Shown here one piece after another: positions 55,535 through 64,000 of a stretch of DNA of 64,000 bases (its first letter is position 1; each line of letters starts with the position of its first letter). The DNA lies in contig AP025062.1 in the NCBI GenBank assembly GCA_036186865.1, positions 31,780,512-31,844,511 on the forward strand, written 5' to 3'. The DNA is from Eustoma russellianum (taxonomy: Eukaryota > Streptophyta > Magnoliopsida > Gentianales > Gentianaceae). Below the pieces are notes generated by a model. It was not told the origin of the DNA, ran no database searches, and worked only from the letters and a program-made list of their open reading frames with translations. The translations under genes were made by a program, and so were the position numbers.

Positions 55535-58235
55535 AGTCATACCCCATGTTTCCTGAGTCTAGTGTTAAATAATTAAAACGGATCAAAAATACACATTTGA
55601 AAATTATATATTTCTATAGGGCTTAATAAAATATATTTTAGGTATGAAAAATAATTAAAAAACTAGAATTAAGAAAATTAGGCTAAAATACCAAAATCGC
55701 CCCTCCCCAATTAAGTTCTGAGGGAGTTACGCCAAGAAGCATAACTCCCCATTAAGAAAATGTCGGTTAAAAGGAAAAAGGGAAGGGGAAGTTGATTGAA
55801 GAGAAAGAAAAGGGAGAAAGGAAGAGAGAGAAAGGAGAAAAGAAATAGGGAGAAGGAAGAAAGGATCATGATCAACCCTAGGTCCAATCCGCTCAAGAAC
55901 TCAATCCAATCACCATAAGAATCCCTAGATTCATAGGCATGTAACTTTGCTATACGCTTTATGCAATTTTGATTCATAGGCCCTATTTTCTACAAAGAGA
56001 AAATTGGATCACACATTGGTATTTTTTTTCGTTTATGCTAATTACTGTGTTATGTGCTTCTATGCTTGTTAATGTGATAAAAATTTAAGCTTCTGGGACA
56101 ACTAAAAATAATTGCGATTTACTGGCTTTTAATACGTATGCCCTAAAGATAGTCATTTTAGATGTGTATTGCTCTTGGTGAACACCTTATCATGCTTGTT
56201 GTTGGTGTCTTAAATGGATTGAGTAGGGTTGAGAAAGGTTTGACGAATGCGCAGGGGTTAGCGGCTGAATTAGGGATTGATTAGAAGGTTTTGCGTATTT
56301 GTTAAAGGAGTGAGTTGTGGGAAGGCGAGGATCTATGTCGTTGGACATAATTAAGGTTCAAAACGATGTCATGAGTGTATATATATAAGTTGGAATCATG
56401 TGTAGGATTGAATATAGGTGTTTCATAGGTTTGGAATGAAGAGGGTTGAAGCTTAGGTCGTTTTTGCGGTGAAACATGGTGAAAAGTTGCATAAACAGGG
56501 GCTTGGATCGATCCCAGAAGGACATCGATCGATGCAAGTGCCCCTGGGTGCATTTTCAAATTTTCTGGCGGACATCAGTCGATCGATTGGGGAAAATCGA
56601 TCGATCAATGTCCAGAAAACTGAACATCGATCGATCCACTTTTCAAATTTTCTAGAGGACATCAGTCGATTGACTAGGGAAAATCGATCGATCAATGTCC
56701 AGGAAACTAAACATCGATCGATCAGATGGACCGCATCGATCGATCGAAGTCCTGATGGTGAAAAGCCAAAATGTTTCTGGAGGACATCGATCGCTTAGGA
56801 ATAAGACATCGATCGATCGAAGTCCTGAGGACTGGACATCGATCGATCAGGGAGGCCACATTGATCGATCGATGTGGCCAGTTCGTAGAGTTAATCTGAA
56901 TCTCTATGAAGATTTGAGAATGAACGACAAGTAGTTTGAGGGATCTTTGTGAGACATTTGGGACTAGTATATGAGTTCAAGAGGTATGGTAGAAGTACAC
57001 TCAGCGTATGGTAAGATGTGTAACCTTGAGTGCAAAAGAGAGAAGGTTAAGTGTGAATGCAAGATGACCTTGTATTAGGAGAGGGTGTGAATAGAGTACC
57101 AATGAGTTATGCTTTGATACATTTAAGGTTGTGAGCTGTAACCAATACGTGAATTGTGAGTGAACATGTTTAGGATTTTGTTATGACATGGCATGAGCAT
57201 TTGGCATCACGACATGAACACTTTGCATTTGTCATGAGTTTTGTTTTGTGAAAAGACATGTATGTGACAAAGAAAGACCAAAGTTTTAAACAACAAGTTT
57301 GTGCTGCTGGTCGATGGAGTGTATAAAAGTCATGCCTACAATGGCAGGGTATAAAAGCGTGACCTGTAATCAACAGCAGGGTATAAAGTTCTGCTATAGG
57401 GTCGTGGACCTTCTCAGCACGGGGTATAAAATTCTTCTTTGCTATAGATTGATCACCCATAGGGTATAAAGTTCTGCTACACGAAGAATAAGATAAGAAT
57501 AAGTATGAACAGTTTGTGAAACAACATACACGACATGTTTGTAAAAGAATGCATATGCATGGGCCTTCGGTTAATTTAGTATAGGTTTTGAAGGAATGCA
57601 TGCATCATGAGTTACGTAGCATGAGTCTTGACATGAATAAAACGCTGTGTGCATATGACCTGTTTCGTAGTATGTTTTCACGATGTGTATTTGGTCTCTA
57701 TTCTTGTTAGTCTATGTGACTTATCTGTTTGATGTTTACTTATGACCATGATATTGCCAACCTGAGCACCTTATTTTGTGTACTGCTTCTATATATACAT
57801 CGGTGACTCGTCGTGTGTGATTCCGTAAGTTGCATAGACGGGTTACTTGCTAGCGTTGTTTTTCGCTAAGAATAGATACTTCATCTCTTTCTAGGTGAAC
57901 CCAAATACGGGATGATATTCGTGGAAGACGACGGCGAGTGGGCCCATTGGGATGATAGACATTGAGGAGAAAATGTCATGTTAATTTATTAGTTAATAGA
58001 TTTCCTGTTTTGTCATTGTTGAAGGATATATTAGACATTTTTGAATACCTTTCATTTCTGTTGAAGTTCATTTGGTGATATTTTTTATTGAAGTTTTAAA
58101 TATTATGACGTTTCCCCTGATTTATCCTGCGTCATGGATGATGTGTGCTTGATCTGCTTTGACGCTTCGTAGTTCTCATAATAGATTATGGCGGATGCAC
58201 CGGTACCGATGTAGGAGTCGGGCTAGGACGCTACA
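55535..58235 (+). repeat. 5' LTR of gypsy D (about 2701 bp)
   Basis: It begins AGTCATACCCC, where the 3' copy has TGTCAAACCCC, so the first base has changed. It ends GGACGCTACA. It holds a purine-rich tract (55780-55865), the CGATCG cassette (56505-56885), the TATACCC-type block (57310-57480) and a GCGTCATGGATGATG stretch near the end like the CGTCATTCATGACG of LTR B. Confidence 0.9.
56505..56885 (+). repeat. CGATCGATC palindromic cassette in LTR D
   Basis: More than ten (A)TCGATCGATC-type palindromes lie in degenerate units of about 85 bp with GACATC(A/G)(G/A)TCGATC, AATCGATCGATCAATGTCC and TTTTCAAATTTTCT. The place in the LTR corresponds to the AGGCGCCT cassette in LTR B. Confidence 0.85.
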
Positions 58236-58237
58236 GG

Positions 58238-58248
58238 TGGTATCAGAG
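58238..58248 (+). promoter_or_regulatory. primer binding site, gypsy D
   Basis: TGGTATCAGAG lies two bases after the LTR end; the next base is A rather than C or G. Confidence 0.88.
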
Positions 58249-58512
58249 ACATGTTTCAGATCTATCTCGAAAACTTAAGTTCATGATCTTTTAGCAAGTT
58301 ATGTCAAGATTTTGCCTTTAGGTATGACCTTAGGTATAAGCATTAAAAATTTAGGGTAAGTATGATTTGGGGATTGGGTGTGTGCGATCGTGTATAGGAA
58401 GTCATTTCATACATTCTTAATTTTATACCCCATCCACCTTTATGCGTTCGAGTTTTCAGTAATATTTTGGTGTTTCCTAATTGCTAATGGAAACATTGAC
58501 CTTTCAGAGAGA

Positions 58513-59595
58513 ATCCCTCCACGAAGAGATAACACCGGGAACTCTGACAATGGACGAGAAAATCATCCACCTCAAATGGTACTACCCCAAGTGCTCACAG
58601 ATGCACTGACCATGATTGCTCAGGGTTACGCTCAATAGCAGCAACCTCCGTCCCTCCACTGCCACAACACAACATTCGATTCTTTTATGGAGAAATAAGA
58701 AAGATCAGGGTCTCCAAATTCGTCGGATGCACTGATCCTGAGGAGGCTCAGCACTAGTTGGCGAAAGTGGAGAAGTGTATCCGGTTGGTGCAGATGCCGG
58801 AAGAGATTAAAGTTGATGTGGCCACACCCCTTCTGAGTGGCAGGGCAGGTGAATGGTGGGCCAGTTGGTATTGAAGATGACCTCACCGATCTCTTAGGCA
58901 CGGTTCTGTGATGCTTTCTTAAAATACTATGTGCCAGCGATAGCGATTTTGAATAAGATCAGGGCATTCGACCGACTTGAGCAAGGTCAGATGACAGTCT
59001 CAGAGTACGCAAACTGTTTCCATGCCTTCGGAAAGTTTGCTCCTACGATTATGTCCGATAATTGCCTTAAGATGGCGAAGTTTGAAAGGGGTCTAGACTC
59101 AAGGATACAATGGTGATTGTGAACGTCGGAATGAAAACCTATGAGAATATGTTGGACGCATGTTTTCAGGTAGAGAGTGACTTCCGCAGGATAGCGGCAA
59201 GGGAGGCCGGTGCAGGTTCTTCCGACAGAGGAAAGAGGACGAGAGAGGAAGTGAGAGTGGGTGGTAGACTCGGACATTGGGTCAAGATCCCAAAGAGAGG
59301 CCCAGTGGAAAATTTCTAGAGACCCCCACAGGAAAGTTTGGTGGCCCAGCAGGCAACGGGAATTTGCCCACACTGGAACAAAAGCCATGCTGGGGAGTGC
59401 AGAAAGCTAGCTAGAGCTTGTTATCATTGCGGTCAGGTGGGCCATCTGATTAGAGATTGTCCAGAGATGAAGAAGAATACTCCGGGAGAGACGGCTACAC
59501 AGCAGAAGACCAAGCCAAGAGCAAATGCCCGAGTGCATCTCATGATGGACATGGACGTTCAGGAGGCCACTGACGTGGTGACAGGTACACCTTAA
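58513..59595 (+). pseudogene. gag: gypsy D gag, broken
   Basis: The codon aligned with the B start is ATC (58513), so the initiator is lost; the frame IPPRRDNTGN follows. A stop at 58636-58638 and frame breaks near 58680 and 58880 precede pieces 58931-59116, 59110-59319 and 59338-59595. The last has a CCHC zinc knuckle CYHCGQVGHLIRDC. It is homologous to the intact gag at 15100-16185. Confidence 0.88.
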
Positions 59596-59620
59596 GATTA
59601 AGTTTAACTTTTGACTGAAG

Positions 59621-62600
59621 TTGCATCATTATATGCTTAACCCTTGCATGGAATTTGATATGATTCTAGGAGCAATTTTAGTAAATAAGATACCTGCCAA
59701 TGTACTGTTTGATAGCGGCGCAAGTCACTCTTTCGTAGCGAAGAAATTTACCAAGCACCTTGACAGAATACCTGAGTGGTTGGAGACTCCGTATCATGTA
59801 CAAGCGGTCGGAGATCAAATATTGACTTCGCACCAACAGTACCGGAATTGTGAGTTTGAGTTGGAGGCCAAACATTCCTCGCCACATTGATTCCCATTCA
59901 GATGTATGACTTTTAAGTCATATTAGGAATAGACTGGTTGGCCAAGCATCACGCCAACATTGATTGTCGGTTGAAACAAGTGACAGTCAAGAATCCTGAG
60001 ATGGATGAGATAACCTTCCAGGGTGAGACGCAGAGGAGGAAAATCCCTAAGAAGGTGCATACGACAGCTAGCCAAGCCTACATAACCTGAAAGAAGGGTG
60101 CCGAAGGGTTCTTGGTATATGCCATGGACGCGACCCAAGAGATACCTTCTATTGAACAAATTCCGGTAGTGAATGAATTTTTTGATGTATTTCTGAAAGA
60201 ACTGCCGGGCGTGCCACCTCTGAGGGAAGTCGAGTTTGAGATAAACCTGATCTCATGAGCCGCACCTATTTCAAAAGCCCCTTATAGAAAGGCTCCGGCA
60301 GAATTGAGAGAATTAAAAGAACAGATTCAAGAGCTGTTAGACAAGAAATATTTTCGCCCTAGTGTATCACCTTGTGGAGCCCCTGTTTTGTTCGTTAAGA
60401 AGAAGGATGGTAGCATGAGACTCTGTAACGACTACTGAAAGTTGAATAAAATTACCATTAAGAATAAGTACCCACTGCCATGAATCGAGGACCTGTTTGA
60501 CCAACTAAAGGGTGCTAGAATTTTCTCTAAGATTGACCTCCGATCGGGGTACCATCAATTGCAGGTGAAGGTTGAAGATATCGCAAAGACAGCCTTCCGT
60601 ACAAGATATGGCCACTATGAATTTCTAGTGATGCCCTTTGGATTAACGAATGCCCATGCTGCCTTTATGGATCTTATGAATACTGTCTTTCGGGAATAGT
60701 TGGATAAGTTCGTGGTGGTGTTCATAGATGATATTCTTGTATATTCTCCTGACGAACAAACTCACGCTGAGCATCTGAGAGTCTTCTTGGGCATATTGAG
60801 GCATAAACAGATGTATACCAAATTCAACAAATGCGAGTTCTGGCTCAAGAGTGTGACCTTCCTTGGTCATGTAATATCAGAAGAGGGGATTGTTGTAGAT
60901 CCTAAGAAGGTGGAAGCCATTACTGAATGGCCTAGGGCCCACGAATGTCACTGAAGTATGGAGTTCCTGGGTTTAGCAGGCTATTAAAGGAAGTTTGTCG
61001 AGAGATTCTCAACGATAGAAGTACCCCTCAGTCGACTCACCCTGAAGAAATCTAAGTTTGAATAGACAACTGAATGTGAAAAGAGCTTCCCAAAACTCAA
61101 GAAGAAGCTGACCACAGCCCCAGTATTGGCTCAACCCTTCGGCACCGATGGGTTTGTGATCTATAGTGACGCTTTGAAAAATGGTCTAGGTACGTAAATT
61201 GGGATATAAGTTGTGATTTCCAAGCAAATCGAGTTTGATCTAATACTTCGCTTGTAGGTTGTGTTCTAATGCAACACGAACGAGTCATCGTGTATGCCTT
61301 AATGCAGCTAAACCCTTACGAACAAAACTATCCGACGCACGACCTTGAATTAGCTGCACTCATGTTTGCCCTAAAGATATTTGGCACTATTTATATGGGG
61401 AGCAGTGCTCAGTATTCACAGATCACAAAAGCCTAAAGTATTTGTTTTCTCAGAAGGAGTTGAACATGAGGCAGCGGAGATGCTTAGAGTTGCTGAAGGA
61501 TTACGACTTGACCATTCACTATCACCCGGCTAAAGCTAATAAGGTGGCGGATGCGTTAAGCTAAAAAATCCAATCATGCACAACAATCACCATTAGAAAG
61601 AGAAATAGAGGAGTTTGGTTTGGAAATGGTGGAGTATACAGTGAATGTTTTGGCGGCTTTGACTGTCACACCAAGTCTCGTTGATCGGGTGAAAGAGGCT
61701 CAGAAGGATGATAAAACTCTGGGTGAAATTGTGGAGAAGCTAAAGCATAGTCAATTCGAAGAATTTCAGGCCAGAGAAGACGGGAGCCTATGGTTTAGAG
61801 GAAGACTATGTATCCCTGATGTAGATGAGTTAAGGAAAGAAATTCTGCAGGAGGCTCACAGTTTTAGATTATCGATACATCCTGGTAGCACCAAGATATA
61901 CAAAGATCTTAAACAGTATTATTGGTGGTCTTGAATAAAAAAGCATATCGCGGAGTTCATTGAGAAATTTTTGGTGCGCCAGCAAGTTAAGGCCAAACAC
62001 CAATGGCCTGGCGAGTTGTTGATGCCCTTAGAGATTCCAGAATGGAAATAGGAACACATCACGATGGATTTCATAGCCGGTTTACCAAAGACGAGGAACT
62101 GACACGATATGATTTGGGTCATTGTGGATCGGTTAACCAAGTCTGCTCATTTCCTACCCACCTCGAGTGAATCGTCTCTCGACAAGTTTGTAAATCTATT
62201 TATGGATAATATTGTCAGCCTGCACAGCATTCCAGTGAGCATACTATCGGACCGAGACCCACGGTTTTTCTCTAAATTCAGGGCAGCATTTCAGATAGCC
62301 ATGGGCACAGAGTTGAGGATGAGTACAGCTTATCACCCACAAAGTGATGGACAGTCAGAGCAGACTATTCATACACTTGAAGACATGCTAAGGGCTTGTG
62401 TCTTGGACTTCAAAAGAAGTTGGGACGGAACGGTGAAATCAATAGAATTTTCGTAGACATGTCTCCTTTTGAAGCGTTGTATGGACGAAAGTGTAGATCC
62501 CTTGTATATCAGGATGAAGTTGGTGTGAGGGCCATCACCTGACTTGAACTACTAGAGAAGATGTTGGAGAAGGTGAAGATTGTTTGGGACAAACTCAAGA

Positions 62601-63079
62601 CAGCACAGGATCGTAATAAGAGCTGGGCAGACTACAAATGACGACCTTTGGAATTTGAGGTAGGTGAAAAGGTATATATAAGAGTGTCACGTACAAAGGG
62701 TATTATGAGGTTTGGGGTGAAAGACATGTTAAGTCCACGATTTATTTGCCCTTATGAGGTATTAGAAAAGGTGGGAAACTTGGCATATCGATTGGCACTA
62801 CCCCTAGTAATGGCACAGGTTCACAATGTCTTCCACGTCTCACAATTAACGAAATATGTGACGAACCCGAGTCACGTACTAGAAGCACAACCAATGGAAC
62901 TGAAAGGTGATGTCACCTATAAGGAAGTGCTGGTGAGAATCGTAGACTGTAAGGAGCAAGTACTACGGAGGTGAGTGATTCCTTATGTGAAAGTCCAATG
63001 GAGTAATCACTTGGAGCGGGAAGCTATATGTGAATTCGAGGAGCAGATGCAAGAGAAGTATCTGCAGCTCTTCACTTAA
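59621..63079 (+). pseudogene. pol: gypsy D pol (protease to chromodomain), broken, with intron-like insertion
   Basis: The protease keeps LFDSGASHS (about 59705). Stops and shifts interrupt the RT (stops near 60258, 60435, 60481 and 60697), although FIDDILVYSPDE (60722-60757) is intact. RNase H is interrupted by a 68-bp GT-AG insertion at 61190-61257 that keeps the frame on both sides, then shifts near 61378. The integrase finger (61620-61934), integrase core IVSD-like region with YHPQSDGQSEQ (62109-62456) and C-terminal chromodomain-like piece (62648-63079) follow in several frames. Stop TAA is at 63077-63079. Confidence 0.9.
61190..61257 (+). other. 68-bp GT-AG, intron-like insertion in the RNase H region of gypsy D
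   Basis: Relative to B, the codons for KNGLGCVLMQ are split after the first base of the second Gly codon (KNGL-G). The inserted segment begins GTACGTAAAT and ends CTTCGCTTGTAG, with a branch-site-like TCTAATAC about 15 bases before the AG. AGGT occurs at both junctions. Removing the segment exactly restores the reading frame, so it behaves as a phase-1 intron by sequence. Confidence 0.75.
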
Positions 63080-63086
63080 GGTACGC

Positions 63087-63106
63087 AAGTTTTGCAGACG
63101 AAACTT
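63087..63106 (+). other. stem-loop beside the polypurine tract, gypsy D
   Basis: AAGTTTTG-CAGA-CGAAACTT keeps an 8-bp stem with one G-U pair, although the loop and one arm differ from B. The purine tract AAGGAGGGTGGAA follows at 63112-63124. Confidence 0.65.
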
Positions 63107-63124
63107 TTTGTAAGGAGGGTGGAA

Positions 63125-64000
63125 TGTCAAACCCCCTATTTCCCGAGTCTAGTGTTAAATAATTAAAACGGATCAAAAATACACATTTGAAAATTATATA
63201 TTGTTTATAAGGCTTCGTAAAACGTATTTTAGGTAGGAAAAATAATTAAAAAGCCGGAATTAAGAAAATTAGGCAAAAATAACAAAATCGCCCCTCTCCA
63301 ATTAAGTGATGATGGAGTTACGCCAAGAAGCATAACTCCCCATTAAGAAAACATCGGTTATAGGGAAAAAGGGAAGGGGAAAGTCGATTGAGGAAAAAGA
63401 AAGGGAGAAAGGAAGAGAGAAAAAGGAGAAAAGAAATAGGGAGAAGGAAGAAAGGATCGCAATCAACCCTAGGTCCAATCTGCTTAAGAACTCAATCCAA
63501 TCACCGTAAGAATCACTAGATTCAAAGGCAAGTAACTTCTCTATATGCTTTACGAAAATTTGATTCATGGGCCCTATTTTCTACAAAGAGAAAATTGGAT
63601 CATACATTGATAATTTTGTTTCGTTTATGCTAATTCCTGTATTATGTGCTTCTGTGCTTGTTGATGTGATAAAAATGTAATCTTTTGGGCCAACTTCTGA
63701 GAATAATTGCGATTTATTGGTATTTGATACATATGTCCTAAAGATAGCATTTTTGATGTGTATTGCTCTTCGTGAACACCTTACCATGCTTGTTGTTGCT
63801 GTCTTAAATGGATTGAGTAGGGTTGAGAAATGTTTGACAAGTGCACAGGGGTTAGTGGCTGAATTAGGGATTGATTAGAAGGACTTGCGGATTTGTTAGA
63901 GGAGTGAGTTGTGGGAAGGTGAGGATCCATGTCGTTGGACGTAATTAAGGTTCAAAACGACGTCATGAGTGTATATATATAGGCTGGAATCAAGCGTAGG
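63125..64000 (+). repeat. 3' LTR of gypsy D (first 876 bp)
   Basis: It begins TGTCAAACCCC and aligns with 55535-56400 of the 5' LTR, including the purine-rich tract (63365-63455). It is cut by the window end before the CGATCG cassette. Confidence 0.92.

Larger units (their letters stand above)
55535..64000 (+). mobile_element. Ty3/gypsy chromovirus D (Tekay/Del type), old, 3' LTR runs off the window
   Basis: 5' LTR, primer site, broken gag and pol, purine tract and the first 876 bp of the 3' LTR are present. Coding parts are clearly homologous to gypsy B. The LTR starts are roughly 90% alike, much less than in copia A, so the copy is old. It is inserted in copia E. Confidence 0.92.

Noticed and set aside
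57170..57601. 143-codon - strand frame in LTR D
   Set aside because: It is antisense to the TATACCC-type LTR repeat block and has no family similarity.

Overview
This is a window of angiosperm nuclear DNA made almost entirely of transposable elements. It holds plant Ty1/copia elements of the SIRE/Maximus type, Ty3/gypsy chromoviruses of the Tekay/Del type, a plant LINE, an hAT DNA transposon and a foldback MITE. I see no ordinary host gene, no rRNA or tRNA gene and no CRISPR array. The species cannot be named from the sequence; the composition fits AT-rich heterochromatin of a large plant genome.

Layout. (A) 1-10314, a young copia element on the + strand with a 3.06-kb LTR and an intact pol; the start of its 5' LTR lies left of the window. 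(B) 10315-26570, a gypsy chromovirus tandem on the - strand arranged LTR1-internal1-LTR2-internal2-LTR3; LTR1 is cut by A. Unit 1 keeps an intact gag and a wrecked pol, unit 2 keeps an intact RT-RNaseH-integrase-chromodomain frame and a wrecked gag and protease. (C) 26571-35206, a gypsy element on the + strand with a gutted internal region; B sits in its 5' LTR and a 5'-truncated LINE (29699-32458) sits in its internal region. (G) 35207-48949, pieces of a - strand gypsy LTR, interrupted by an hAT transposon (36607-48338) flanked by a perfect 8-bp target duplication; the hAT is split by a degenerate copia element F (37568-47714). (H) about 49500-52365, the 3' end and LTR of a third SIRE-like copia element, followed by a related LTR in inverted orientation (H', 52366-54121) that carries a foldback MITE. 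(E) about 54122-55534, the 5' leader and gag of another copia element, cut by (D) 55535-64000, an old gypsy chromovirus on the + strand whose 3' LTR runs off the window.

The boundaries give a relative chronology: G, then C and the hAT; B into C; A into B; F into the hAT; the LINE into C. The A LTRs differ at about 20 sites in 1.87 kb, whereas the two LTR starts of D are only roughly 90% alike, which agrees with that order.

The points most worth a second look are: the three-LTR tandem whose two units preserve complementary coding halves; a 68-bp GT-AG, intron-like insertion that interrupts the RNase H frame of D without shifting it; palindromic repeat cassettes that differ between otherwise related gypsy LTRs, with CGATCG-type cassettes shared between copia and gypsy LTRs; and a stem-loop next to the polypurine tract kept in all five gypsy copies. 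Counts and identities are by eye, not from alignment software.
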